Assembly (NCBI GenBank): GCA_036376135.1
Contig: DASVAW010000113.1
Coordinates: 1-35,226 of the forward strand
Length of the DNA stretch: 35,226 bases
Reading direction: 5' to 3'
DNA from: Candidatus Polarisedimenticolaceae bacterium
GTDB lineage: Bacteria > Acidobacteriota > Polarisedimenticolia > Polarisedimenticolales > DASRJG01
Shown here: positions 1 through 10,009 of the stretch, piece after piece
Numbering within the stretch: the first letter of the stretch is position 1
Layout: each line of letters starts with the position of its first letter
Notes under the pieces: generated by a model
Told to the model about the DNA's origin: nothing
Database searches by the model: none
Seen by the model: the letters and a program-made list of their open reading frames with translations, nothing else
Translations under genes and position numbers: made by a program

Positions 1-93
1 GAATTCCTTCAAGCTGAGCCCGCATCCTCGGCGGCCTTCCCCTCCCGTTGCAGTTCGGACATCGGGGCGGACGACGAGAACGCCCTCATGCGG

Positions 94-123
94 TTGACTC
101 CGGCGGGACGCGGTCCTTAACGT
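94..123 (+). promoter_or_regulatory. Candidate sigma-70-type promoter of the M23 peptidase gene
   Basis: TTGACT (94-99, one mismatch to TTGACA) is followed after 18 bases by TAACGT (118-123), which fits TANNNT. Transcription would start near 130, leaving a leader of about 34 bases with a GAGGAGG ribosome site (151-157) before the GTG at 164. The rest of 1-163 shows no gene. Confidence 0.45.
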
Positions 124-163
124 TGGTCCAGCTCCCCGCAAACCGTCCGGGAGGAGGTACCCC

Positions 164-2965
164 GTGAGGCCCTTGGTCGCCGTCGTGTTGTTGCTCACCT
201 GCGCGTGCGCGCGCTCGACGCACCCGCCGAAACTGCTGCCCGCCGCGGACCCGGAAGTTTCGGGGGCCGGCCCGGTGCTCGCGCCGTCCGACCGGCGCGC
301 GGAGCCCGTGGGCGCGCACGCCTCGGTGATCACCGAGCCCGCGGCATCGGACCTCGACGTGGTCGGCCACGGCCCCGAGGAGCGGGCGCTCATCGAGCAC
401 TACCCCCAGGCCAACGCCGCCGCCTTCCAGTTCCTCTTCCGTCGCGGCCGCTGCGCGGGGAACCCGGGAACCTGCCGCGGCGGCGCCGACGACGGTGCCT
501 CCTGCGCCTCCGACGCCGACTGCGCGTCGGGGCCGCTCACCTTCACGGGCGGCGAGACCGAATACTTCGACGCCGACGGCAACTCCCTCGGCGTGCAGGC
601 GTTCAACGCCGCCGAGTTCGACGAGGCCACCGGTCTCGACGACGTCGGCATCTGCAACGGCGACAACACGATCGCGTGCGCGAATCCCGGCGGCGACGAC
701 GCCGCCGCGTGCGGATCGACCGGCGACGACGCCTGCAACACGCGCCCCGCCGCGGGGTACGTCCCCGATCACGCCAGCTACCTCCTGCGAAACCCCAAGG
801 AGATCGTCGCGCACAATCTCGTGCCGGCCGAAGCGGAGATCCGCATCTGCTTCGCCGAGTTCGACACGATGTCGGGGTGCGACCCGCTGATCGTGCGACA
901 GGCCCTCGAGGAGTACCGCGTTCCGCCGGGCCAGACGTACGTCTACCCCCTGGGGAACCCCGACGAGGTGGGAGGCGTGATCCGCGTCAGCGTGGGGCAC
1001 GAGCCGCCCACCCACCACCGAGGCGTGAACAACCAGCGCCACGCGTACGACATCGGCGTACGCGTCGGGGGGGACTCCGGCGTGGCCACCTCCTGCGCCG
1101 GCGGCACCTGCTCGGGCGGCGCCCGCGACGGCGACGCGTGCGCGGAGAACGGCGACTGCGTCGACAACGCGAACGCCTTCGTCTACGACGAGCCGATCCT
1201 CGCGATGGCCGACGGAACGATCGTCGCCATCCTCCACGACTACCCCGAGAACCCGAACCCGCCGGACAAGCTCCCGGGGGTCAACGGCTGCGACGTGCGT
1301 GCCTGCGGCAACACGCCGGACTGCGACGACCCGGCGGAGATCCCCACGACGGGGAACTCGGTCTTCATCGAATACGCCAACGGCGAGATCTCGCACTACG
1401 CGCACACGATCCCGGGCACGAACAACCACCTGGAGTGCGGCGACCCCGTCTCGCAGGGGGACGTCGTGGGCAACGTGGGGAACTCAGGGAACTCGACCGG
1501 TCCGCACCTCCACCACGGCTCGCTGACGCTCGCGGAGTTCTGGGACGGCGACAACTACAGCCTCCCCTCCTACTTCACGAACGTGGTGTTCGCGGCCGGG
1601 CCCGACCCGACCCCGCGGCGACAGCTCGACGTGGGCCTGACGTCGGGGCTCGAGTTCACCGTCACCACCGCCCCGGCACCGCTTCCGCCGAACGCGCCGG
1701 TCGGGCCGGGCGCCGTCGCCGAGTCCGAGCCGAACGACACGCTCGCGGGCCACGACGCCCTCACCTACCCGGCGACCGTCTCCGCGACGCTCGAGACGGC
1801 CCACGTCGGCGACCTCGCGGTCCGCGGCGACGGGGTCGAGGACGTCTATCGCATCGACGTGGCTTCCGCCGACGAGCTCCGGGTCGAGCTGGGCTGGCAG
1901 GACGGGGCGAGAAACCTCGACGTCTACCTCCTCACCGAGGACCTGCGCGTGCTCAACGAGACCGGGCAGGGTACGCGGCGCGCGGGAACCGAGGAAGCCG
2001 TCTGCCCCACCCTCGATCCCGGCGCCTACTACGTCATGGTGACGAACCTCGACACGACCAAGAGCGGGGACGAGCCGTACGAGCTCGGCGTCGCGAGCGA
2101 CCCGCAGACGATCGCCGCGTCGATCACGAACGCGGTGCAGCCCGTCGAGGTCGACGGCTCGTGCGAGGCCGCCGTCGAGTTCAAGATCGCGATCCACGAC
2201 AACTGCTGCCTTTCGGCGGACACCCTCGAGCCGCTCGTCGGCGCCGCCAACCCGACGGACAACCTGACCCTCGGTCCGGTCGAGCTCGACCCGCCGGCGT
2301 TCCTCGGACCGCGCGACGCGGAGATCACCGGACGCGTGCGCGTCTCGGGGCTCACGAGTTGTCCGGCCCAGGTCGTGGTCTACGCGCAGGCGCACGACTG
2401 CTCGGGAAACCTCGTCGCCACCGGCGACCAGGGCACCGACGCCTTCACCACCGTCGTCGACCTCATCCCGCCGCAGGTCGCGCCCGGCGATGCGGACCTG
2501 TACTGCCTGTGGCCCCCGAATCACAAATACGTCTGCTTCGAGCAGTCCGCGTTCGCGCCGACGATCACCGACAACTGCACGCCGTCCCCGACGTGGTCGT
2601 TCGACGCGTGCACCTCCGACCAGCCCGACGACGCCCCGGGCGGCGGCGGGCCGAACGGCGACGGTCACACGCGCAACGACTGCGTCGTCGGCGCCGGGGA
2701 CGACGACGTCTGCGCCCGCGCGGAGCGGGCGGGAAGCGATCCGGAGGGGCGTCGGTACGCCCTCGACATCGCGTCCGCCGACGCCTGCGGGAACGTCTCG
2801 ACGCCGACGATCATGGGGAACCTGTACGTCCCCCACGACAATAGCCCGCAGCTGTCCTGCGCGGCGCCGTCCGGGGCGCGTGCAGAGGGACCGACGACGC
2901 GCCGTCCCGAAAGGACGGGACGGGCGGCGACGGGCCGACAGCCGGCGGTGCGCGGGACGCGCTAG
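164..2965 (+). CDS. Secreted M23-family (LytM-like) metallopeptidase with PPC and HYR-like domains
   Basis: A 933-residue exported protein. The GTG start is set by GAGGAGG six bases upstream. A short hydrophobic N-terminus with two cysteines (residues 13 and 15) looks like a signal peptide, perhaps of a lipoprotein, though the lipobox is poor. The M23 zinc site is visible: His293 and Asp296 in HAYD, His414 in SHYAH, and the HxH pair His448/His450 in GPHLHHG. M23 enzymes cut peptidoglycan cross-bridges or glycine-rich peptides. The zinc motifs are far apart because a Cys-rich insert follows Asp296; a similar Cys-rich unit lies near residues 96-122. Residues about 518-646 resemble a pre-peptidase C-terminal (PPC) domain, opening with ESEPNDT. 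An LWPPNHK motif near 781 marks an HYR-like immunoglobulin fold. The last 45 or so residues are basic and low-complexity. Function in cell-wall or matrix turnover is inferred. Confidence 0.85.
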   Translation: MRPLVAVVLLLTCACARSTHPPKLLPAADPEVSGAGPVLAPSDRRAEPVGAHASVITEPAASDLDVVGHGPEERALIEHYPQANAAAFQFLFRRGRCAGNPGTCRGGADDGASCASDADCASGPLTFTGGETEYFDADGNSLGVQAFNAAEFDEATGLDDVGICNGDNTIACANPGGDDAAACGSTGDDACNTRPAAGYVPDHASYLLRNPKEIVAHNLVPAEAEIRICFAEFDTMSGCDPLIVRQALEEYRVPPGQTYVYPLGNPDEVGGVIRVSVGHEPPTHHRGVNNQRHAYDIGVRVGGDSGVATSCAGGTCSGGARDGDACAENGDCVDNANAFVYDEPILAMADGTIVAILHDYPENPNPPDKLPGVNGCDVRACGNTPDCDDPAEIPTTGNSVFIEYANGEISHYAHTIPGTNNHLECGDPVSQGDVVGNVGNSGNSTGPHLHHGSLTLAEFWDGDNYSLPSYFTNVVFAAGPDPTPRRQLDVGLTSGLEFTVTTAPAPLPPNAPVGPGAVAESEPNDTLAGHDALTYPATVSATLETAHVGDLAVRGDGVEDVYRIDVASADELRVELGWQDGARNLDVYLLTEDLRVLNETGQGTRRAGTEEAVCPTLDPGAYYVMVTNLDTTKSGDEPYELGVASDPQTIAASITNAVQPVEVDGSCEAAVEFKIAIHDNCCLSADTLEPLVGAANPTDNLTLGPVELDPPAFLGPRDAEITGRVRVSGLTSCPAQVVVYAQAHDCSGNLVATGDQGTDAFTTVVDLIPPQVAPGDADLYCLWPPNHKYVCFEQSAFAPTITDNCTPSPTWSFDACTSDQPDDAPGGGGPNGDGHTRNDCVVGAGDDDVCARAERAGSDPEGRRYALDIASADACGNVSTPTIMGNLYVPHDNSPQLSCAAPSGARAEGPTTRRPERTGRAATGRQPAVRGTR

Positions 2966-2987
2966 ACCGTTCCCGGAAGGGATCGAG

Positions 2988-5900
2988 TCACGGGCACGGA
3001 TGGTCGTTGGGGCGGGGACCGAGCGTTCCCGACCCCAGCGACCCTTCGCCGCCGCTCGCGACGCCGGTCACGAGCGAAAACGCGACCTCGCCGGGCGTCG
3101 GCTCGCTCGCCTCGGTTTCGGACGTCGAGGTGAGGCCGCAGCGACGGTCCGCGAGCGCATTCGATCCGGGCTCCTGCGTGTAGACGCCGGTCGCTTTCAA
3201 CACGCCCAGGTCTCCGAGGTAGAGATTCCAGGACGTCGCGCCCTGTTCCGCCTGCCATTGGACGAGGTCCTTCGCCTCCCGCCACTCCCAGATGACGCCG
3301 TCGTCGAGGTCGCAGGCATCCCCCTCGTCGTCGCCGTCGCCGTCGGATTGGGGCGCGTTGGCATCGTAGGGGCAGTTGTCGCAGGCACCGGCGACGAGGT
3401 CGGCGTCCACGTCCACCCCCGCGGCCGTTTCGTCGACGCCGCCGCCGCAGTTGTCGTCGCGACCGTTGCAGACCTCGTTCGCGCCGGGATGGACGCTCGC
3501 GTCGCCGTCGTCGCAGTCGGCCGGGGCGGAGACGTACCCCGGCCGAATCGAGCCGTCACAACTCGGAAGGCTGTCGCCGGAATCCCCGAACCCGTCCCCG
3601 TCGGCGTCGCGGTAGAGGAGCCGTCCGTCGGGACACGCGCAGTACTCGCCACCGCTGTTCAGCGGATGGGCCCCGCCGGCGGTGCCTCCCCAGACGATCA
3701 TCGTCGAGCCGGTCCACACCACCGTGTGCTCGGAACGCCCGGGCGGAATGTTGGCCGCCGTCGAGATCGGCGCCCACGCGTCGGTCGCGGGGTCGTAGCG
3801 ACCGCCGCCGTTGGAGTAATACGGAGCGCCGTCGAGGCTCCCTCCCCAGACGATCATCTCCGAGCCCGTCCAGATCGCGGTGTGGTCGTGGCGCGCCGAA
3901 GGGGCGTTGGCGCCGCTCGAAACCGGTGTCCACGTGTCCGCGTCGGGGGAGTAGCAGCCGCCGTCCCCCAGTTCGACGTTGGGGTACGGGGTTCCCCTTC
4001 CGCCCCAGACGATCATCTCGGAACCGGTCCAGACCGCCGTGTGATATCGACGCGCCACGGGGACGTTGGCGCCCGTCGCCGTCGGCGTCCACGAATCGCC
4101 GGCCGGGTCGTAACGTCCGCCGGAGTCGAGGTAGTGACCGAAGTCGGCGTCCTCGCCGCCCCAGACGATCATCTCCGAGCCCGTCCATACCGCGGAATGG
4201 GCGTGGCGGGGCGCCGGCACGCCCGCCGCCGTGGACGTCGGAATCCATGCGTCGGTCGACGGGTTGTACCGGGCGCCGGAGTTCGACGGGACGTAGGCCG
4301 AGTCCCGCCCGCCCCAGACGACCATTTCGGAGCCTGTCCACACGGCGGAGTGCGCGCGACGCGCCGTCGGTGCGGCGTCGATCGGCACGGGGCGCCAGGC
4401 GTCGGTCATCGGGTCGTAGCGGGCACCCGTGGCAAGCACCTCCGCGACCGGCCAATCGGCGTACCCGCCCCACACGATCATCTCGGTTCCGCTCCACACG
4501 GCCGCGTGATCGGTGCGTAAGCTCGGCGCGTTCGCCCCCGAGGACGTGGGCACCCAGTTGGCGGTGGCAGGGTCGAAGCGACCGCCGTTGCCCAGGACGG
4601 AACTCCCCTGCCCTCCCCAGACGATCATCTCGGAGCCGGTCCAGACGGCCGACTGCCCGTAACGCTCCTGAGGCACCGAAGCGGCGGTCGACGTCGGGAT
4701 CCACGAGTCCGTGGAGGGAGCGTAGCGGCCGCCCGTATTCGTGTGCCCGCTGCCGCCCCAGACGATCAGCTCCCGACCTGTCCAGACGGCGGTGTGGGAG
4801 CGACGCGCGGTGGGCGTTCCCTGCCCCGTCGAAGTCGGCGTCCAGGCGTCGAGGACGGGGTCGTAGCCCCCCCCGGAGTTGGTCGCGGTGTTGCTCGCGA
4901 CCTCTCCGCCCCAGACGAGCATCTCCGAGCCGGTCCACGCCGCGACGTGGGCATAGCGGGCGGACGGGAGATTCGCTCCCGTCGACGTTGCGGTCCAGGT
5001 ATCGGAGGCCGGATCGTAGCGCGCTCCGCTGTTCAGGTTGGGCCCGTTGAATCCCCCCCACACGATCATCCGGGAACCCGTCCAGACGGCGGTGTGGAAC
5101 GCTCGAGCGGCGGGTGCTCCCGCGGCCGAGGAGGTCGCGATCCACGTGTCGGTCGTCGGGTCGTAGCGGCCGCCCGATCGCTCGTAAACGCTCGCCGTGC
5201 TCCTGCCGCCCCAGACGATCATCTCGGAGCCGGTCCACACCGCCGTATGGAGGGTGCGTTGGATCGGTGCTCCCACCGTCGACGTCGCGGCCCACGTGTT
5301 GGTCGAGGGGTCGTAGCGACCGCCGCTGTTCGCGTACGACGTGGCACCGATCTCCCCGCCCCAAACGATCATCTCGGAGCCGGTCCAGACGGCGCTGTGA
5401 CGGCTCCGGCCCGCAGGAAGGCCGGCCCCCATCGCCGTCGGGGTCCAGGTCTCGGTCGTCGGGTTGTAGCGACCGCCGGTATTGAGGTAGTAGGGCGAGT
5501 TTCTGCCGTACCCACCCCAGACGATCATCTCCGTCCCCGTCCACACGGCCGTCGCGTCCTCCCGCCCCTGAGGGGTGAGGACCCCGATCGGCGTCGGAAC
5601 CCACGTGTCGGTCGACGGGTTGTAGCGGCCACCGGCCTGCACGTGGGAGGTCCCGGTGGAGCCTCCCCAGACGATCAGTTCCGAGCCGGTCCACACCGCC
5701 ACATGCGAGATCCGTCCCGTCGGGACGTTGCCGCCGGTGCCGATCCACGTGTCGGGCTCGCAGGCGCCGCTGGCGAGCGCGGGGAGGGTGTACGCGAACG
5801 AGGGGACTTCGAGTTCGAACGAGGCGTCGGGTGAACGACCGATCGCGTCGCCTGCGCTCCACTCCCGGAACAATCGATCCACCAGCGTCGGCCGCGCGAG

Positions 5901-6278
5901 TGTTTCCGCGATGCGGGCCGGGTCGTTGCCCAACGCTTCGAACAGAGCCCGCAGCGTCTCCGGCGCGCGCGAGTCCCTCGCCATCCGATCCATCTCCGCC
6001 TGGAGCTGCTCGCCCGTGATCGGCCGCTGCCAGCGCGTCGCAAGGGCGGACGACTTTCGAAGGTAGTCCTCCACGCGCGCCCGTATCGCGGCATCGGAGA
6101 GGACCGCGGCAAGCGGCGGCTTGGGTAGGGGGTTCTCGGCCGGCCAGATCCGCCGGCTCCAGTAGACCTGCTCGATGGCCCGCTGCGCGGCGACACGGTC
6201 CTCGACGGTGATTTCCGCCGCCGATGCGCCGAAAGACAGGGCGAAGCACCCGACGGCCGCCAGGAACGGGGGGGTCAT
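2988..6278 (-). CDS. Secreted 14-repeat kelch protein with MopE-type and thrombospondin-3-like calcium motifs
   Basis: About 1096 residues. I start at the ATG at 6278, which opens a clean signal peptide (MTPPFLAAV...GASA). A TTG at 6314 is in frame but coincides with the -35 box. After the signal peptide comes a helical domain of about 130 residues (IWPAENP and PITGEQLQAEMDRMA blocks) that I recall from other acidobacterial exoproteins. Fourteen near-identical kelch-like repeats follow, each with AVWTGSEMIVWGG, then GGRYDP and TDTWxPTST, and should form one or two beta-propellers. Next are a MopE-type metal-binding motif (DCDDGD...PGANEVCNGRDDNC) and a thrombospondin-3-type Asp-rich repeat (DSDGDGDDEGDACD-like). 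The C-terminus is a fibronectin-III-like module ending in NDHPCP, related to the end of the protein at 31125-35226. Probably surface-bound or released; its ligand is unknown. Confidence 0.85.
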   Translation of the reverse strand: MTPPFLAAVGCFALSFGASAAEITVEDRVAAQRAIEQVYWSRRIWPAENPLPKPPLAAVLSDAAIRARVEDYLRKSSALATRWQRPITGEQLQAEMDRMARDSRAPETLRALFEALGNDPARIAETLARPTLVDRLFREWSAGDAIGRSPDASFELEVPSFAYTLPALASGACEPDTWIGTGGNVPTGRISHVAVWTGSELIVWGGSTGTSHVQAGGRYNPSTDTWVPTPIGVLTPQGREDATAVWTGTEMIVWGGYGRNSPYYLNTGGRYNPTTETWTPTAMGAGLPAGRSRHSAVWTGSEMIVWGGEIGATSYANSGGRYDPSTNTWAATSTVGAPIQRTLHTAVWTGSEMIVWGGRSTASVYERSGGRYDPTTDTWIATSSAAGAPAARAFHTAVWTGSRMIVWGGFNGPNLNSGARYDPASDTWTATSTGANLPSARYAHVAAWTGSEMLVWGGEVASNTATNSGGGYDPVLDAWTPTSTGQGTPTARRSHTAVWTGRELIVWGGSGHTNTGGRYAPSTDSWIPTSTAASVPQERYGQSAVWTGSEMIVWGGQGSSVLGNGGRFDPATANWVPTSSGANAPSLRTDHAAVWSGTEMIVWGGYADWPVAEVLATGARYDPMTDAWRPVPIDAAPTARRAHSAVWTGSEMVVWGGRDSAYVPSNSGARYNPSTDAWIPTSTAAGVPAPRHAHSAVWTGSEMIVWGGEDADFGHYLDSGGRYDPAGDSWTPTATGANVPVARRYHTAVWTGSEMIVWGGRGTPYPNVELGDGGCYSPDADTWTPVSSGANAPSARHDHTAIWTGSEMIVWGGSLDGAPYYSNGGGRYDPATDAWAPISTAANIPPGRSEHTVVWTGSTMIVWGGTAGGAHPLNSGGEYCACPDGRLLYRDADGDGFGDSGDSLPSCDGSIRPGYVSAPADCDDGDASVHPGANEVCNGRDDNCGGGVDETAAGVDVDADLVAGACDNCPYDANAPQSDGDGDDEGDACDLDDGVIWEWREAKDLVQWQAEQGATSWNLYLGDLGVLKATGVYTQEPGSNALADRRCGLTSTSETEASEPTPGEVAFSLVTGVASGGEGSLGSGTLGPRPNDHPCP
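3650..5715 (-). repeat. Tandem coding repeat: 14 kelch units
   Basis: The segment encodes 14 consecutive units averaging about 49 residues (about 147 bases). All carry [AV]VWTG, IVWGG and (in most) a GGRYDP core. Identity is high at DNA level too: the strings encoding VWTGSEMIVWGG recur almost unchanged. This suggests recent expansion or gene conversion, and the segment is prone to copy-number change and misassembly. Confidence 0.9.
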
Positions 6279-6285
6279 GCCATGG

Positions 6286-6314
6286 AATATTCGCTGGGGC
6301 TCGAGGAGTGTCAA
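6286..6314 (-). promoter_or_regulatory. Promoter of the kelch gene, predicted leaderless
   Basis: On the minus strand, a perfect TTGACA (6314-6309) is followed after 17 bases by AATATT (6291-6286, four of six to TATAAT). The start ATG begins seven bases beyond the hexamer, at 6278. Transcription is predicted at about 6279, so the mRNA would begin at or next to the start codon. No Shine-Dalgarno sequence is present. The rest of 6279-6398 shows no gene. Confidence 0.6.
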
Positions 6315-6398
6315 CGAACACTGCTCAAGCCGGTGCGCTCCGGCGCATTGGCGGGCAAGTACACTCGATCGAGGCTCAGGAGCGCGCCCGACTCCCCC

Positions 6399-8975
6399 TC
6401 AGCGCAACCCGCCGACGACGTACAGATCGGTCAGCAGCTTGGAGGTGGAGAGCGCCCAGTACTTCCCGTTCGGCGTGATCGTCGGGGCGACGATGCGAAC
6501 CCCCGCGGCGTCGTTTGGGGCGATGGTGGTCCAGGGGACCCGGCGCCCGGTCGCGAGATCGAGCTTTTCGATCTCGATCGGAATGCCGGGCGCGCTCACG
6601 AACAGCCCCGTTCCGTCTTCGGTGAAGGCGAGGGGCTGGTCCCCCGCGCGCCAGCCGGGGATCGCGATCGGCTCGCCGCCGTCGACGGGCCAGCGCATCG
6701 GTGTTCCGCCGGCGTCCTGCAGCACGACGAGCCGGCCGTCCGGCGACACCGGCGGACAGCCGAAGTACTCCGACTGGATCCCGGGACGTCCGAACGGGTG
6801 CGAGGCGCCGGTGGTCACGTCGATCACGAAGGCGCGGGTCGGCTCGTCGCCGCGGCGCGCGACGGTCACGATCCGCCGTCCGTCGCGAAGCCAGGCCGGG
6901 AGCCCCTCGTAGCGCAGCCCCTCGGGATTCGGGATCGCGCGCGTCGCTCCCATGCCCACCGGAGAGACCGACAACACCCGCGCGTCGGCCGAGGACACGA
7001 GGGCCTCCGTTCCGTCCGGGGAGAGCTGAAGCACGTCCCCCGTGCTGAGCCGGAGCGCCCCCGCGCGATCGGCGCGAACGGCGAACCCTTCGTATTCCTT
7101 GGTCGCGTGGCTCGCGACCGCGGCGACGCGACCGTCGTCGGAGATGGAGCGGGACAACGAGGCCTCGGCGGGGACGATCAGCGCCCGAGGCTGGCTCCAT
7201 CCGGACAGCAGCGCGTCCACGCCGCGCTCGTTCCGGTGGCTTCCGATCAGGACGCGTCCGTCGGCGGCGATGTCGAAGAGCTCGATCGGCGTCAGGCTCG
7301 TCCATACGACGCGTTTCCCGCCGTCGAGGGTGCAGGCGCCCAACACCAGCCCCTCGTCCCCGGGAACGCCGGTGTACCAGACCTCCCGACCGGCGGGAGT
7401 CCACGCCACCCCACGGATCGAGGCGAAGTCGGAAGCCAGCGTCGTCTTCTTCCCGGCGCGGTCCACGACGGCGAGGTCCCCGCGGTCGTCGGCCCAGACG
7501 GGATGGTCCGTGAACGCGACCCGCGCTCCGTCGGGGGAGATGCGGATGTCCGCGATGTACCCGGCGGTCTTGTACAGCACGTTGCCGACCGGGTACTCCA
7601 GCTGCTCCAGCCCTTCGACGCGCCGCACGATCGCGAGCTCCGAGCCGTCCGGAGACCAGTCCGCCGCGCGCACGCGCTCGACGAGCTCGCGCGGCGTCCC
7701 GCCGAGGAGCGCCGTTCGGGCGAGCGTCCCCTCCCCCATCCACCCGCTGTAGGCGAGGCCGAGCGCGATCGCGAGCTCCCCCGACTTCGAGACCGAGAGG
7801 AGCTCGGCGGGAGCGACCGCGATGGGGGTCGACTCCGGGGAGTCGGTCCGCGCGAGGTAGAGCGCGACCGGCGGGCCTCCCCACGCGGCGCCGTAGACGA
7901 TCGTCCGGCCGTCGGAGGTGAACCGCGCGGAACGCATCATCCCGCGTGCGAAGGTGACGCGCTGGAAGGTCAGCTCCGCCTCGGTCGCGGGGGCCGCGCC
8001 CCGTCGCGCGGCGAGGAACCCGCCGACCGCGGCGAGCGCGATCGCGACGACGGCGATCGCCGCGAGGAGCGGCAGGCGCGAGCGACGCCCGGAGGGGACG
8101 GGCCGCACCGGGCCGGTGCGGGCGTCCTCCGGATTGTCGTCGAGCAGCAGGCTCGCGTCCCCCGCGTCGCGCAGCCGCCGGCGCGCGTCCTTCTCGAGGC
8201 AGCGGCGCAGGAGCCTGCGCACGGGGACCGGACACGACGCGGGGAGTTTCTCCCAGTCGGGCTCGCCGGTCACGATCGCCGCGAGGACGTCGGTGACGGT
8301 CGGGCCGTCGAAGGCCTTCCGGCCCGAGAGCATCTCGAACAGGACGCAGCCGAAGGCCCAGAGGTCGGTGCGGCGGTCGACGGCCTGGCCTCGCGCCTGC
8401 TCGGGGCTCATGTACGACGCGGTGCCGAGGATCATCCCCGCTTCGCTTCCCGCCGACGTGACGGTCGCCGTCTGCCCGGAGACCGGCCCGGAGCTCTCGA
8501 GCGCCTTGGCCAGGCCGAAGTCGAGGACCTTGATCTGGCCCTCGGGGGTGCGCTTGACGTTGGCGGGCTTGAGGTCGCGATGCACGACGCCGCGGTCGTG
8601 CGCCGCTTCGAGGGCGGCGGCGATCTGCCGCGCCGCGTCGAGCGCCTCGCGCGCGGGGAGCGGCCCCCGTTTCAGGATCGCCGCGAGGTCCTCCCCCTCG
8701 ACCATCTCCATCGCCAGGAAGCGGACGCCGTCCACGTCGTGGAAGCCGTAGATCGCCGCGATGTTCGGGTGGTTGAGCGAGGCCAGGACCTTGGCCTCGC
8801 GCTCGAACCGCGCGACGCGGTCCGGGTCCCGCTCGAAGGCGGGCGGCAGCACCTTGATCGCGACCTCGCGGTCGAGCGTGGTGTCCGTCGCCCGCCACAC
8901 CTCACCCATCCCTCCCTCGCCGATCGGCTCGACGAGGCGGAACTGGAGGAGCGGGAGTCCGGGTGCGAGCGGCAC
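6399..8975 (-). CDS. Membrane Ser/Thr protein kinase with C-terminal TolB/WD40-like beta-propeller
   Basis: 858 residues from the GTG at 8975. The open frame continues upstream to 10682, but that part overlaps the aldo/keto reductase and AraC genes in another frame. The kinase domain (residues about 12-270) has the glycine loop GEGGMGEV (19-26), Lys41, the catalytic loop HRDLKPAN (132-139) and DFG (152-154), so it should be active. Next come a basic stretch, one membrane helix (LLAAIAVVAIALAAVGGFLAA) and an outer region of TolB/WD40-type blades with FTSDGRTI, WSPDGSEL and ISPDGARV. This is the usual acidobacterial receptor-kinase design: a cytoplasmic Hanks-type kinase and an extracytoplasmic propeller that may sense a ligand. 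It starts 29 bases after the aldo/keto reductase stop and may be co-transcribed, but it also has its own TAGACT box. Substrates are unknown. Confidence 0.88.
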   Translation of the reverse strand: MPLAPGLPLLQFRLVEPIGEGGMGEVWRATDTTLDREVAIKVLPPAFERDPDRVARFEREAKVLASLNHPNIAAIYGFHDVDGVRFLAMEMVEGEDLAAILKRGPLPAREALDAARQIAAALEAAHDRGVVHRDLKPANVKRTPEGQIKVLDFGLAKALESSGPVSGQTATVTSAGSEAGMILGTASYMSPEQARGQAVDRRTDLWAFGCVLFEMLSGRKAFDGPTVTDVLAAIVTGEPDWEKLPASCPVPVRRLLRRCLEKDARRRLRDAGDASLLLDDNPEDARTGPVRPVPSGRRSRLPLLAAIAVVAIALAAVGGFLAARRGAAPATEAELTFQRVTFARGMMRSARFTSDGRTIVYGAAWGGPPVALYLARTDSPESTPIAVAPAELLSVSKSGELAIALGLAYSGWMGEGTLARTALLGGTPRELVERVRAADWSPDGSELAIVRRVEGLEQLEYPVGNVLYKTAGYIADIRISPDGARVAFTDHPVWADDRGDLAVVDRAGKKTTLASDFASIRGVAWTPAGREVWYTGVPGDEGLVLGACTLDGGKRVVWTSLTPIELFDIAADGRVLIGSHRNERGVDALLSGWSQPRALIVPAEASLSRSISDDGRVAAVASHATKEYEGFAVRADRAGALRLSTGDVLQLSPDGTEALVSSADARVLSVSPVGMGATRAIPNPEGLRYEGLPAWLRDGRRIVTVARRGDEPTRAFVIDVTTGASHPFGRPGIQSEYFGCPPVSPDGRLVVLQDAGGTPMRWPVDGGEPIAIPGWRAGDQPLAFTEDGTGLFVSAPGIPIEIEKLDLATGRRVPWTTIAPNDAAGVRIVAPTITPNGKYWALSTSKLLTDLYVVGGLR

Positions 8976-8983
8976 GACGGCGG

Positions 8984-8989
8984 AGTCTA
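8984..8989 (-). promoter_or_regulatory. -10-like box for a leaderless kinase transcript
   Basis: TAGACT lies on the minus strand in the short gap after the aldo/keto reductase stop. The bases CCGCCGTC separate it from the kinase GTG at 8975. No Shine-Dalgarno sequence precedes this GTG and no -35 is visible. The same eight bases separate the -10-like box and start codon of the ECF sigma gene at 23868. Confidence 0.4.
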
Positions 8990-8990
8990 A

Positions 8991-10009
<1,019 letters not shown>

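Noticed and set aside
1-6. GAATTC at the first bases, suggesting an EcoRI cloning boundary.
   Set aside because: Another GAATTC occurs inside the window near 12860 and the right end shows none, so it is probably coincidental.
2971-2982. TCCC-GGAA-GGGA hairpin between the two convergent exoprotein genes.
   Set aside because: A stem of four pairs is too short to call a terminator.
3650-5715. Regularly spaced repeats resembling a CRISPR or satellite array.
   Set aside because: They lie in one open frame and encode kelch units. Spacing is about 147 bases and the spacers are themselves similar.
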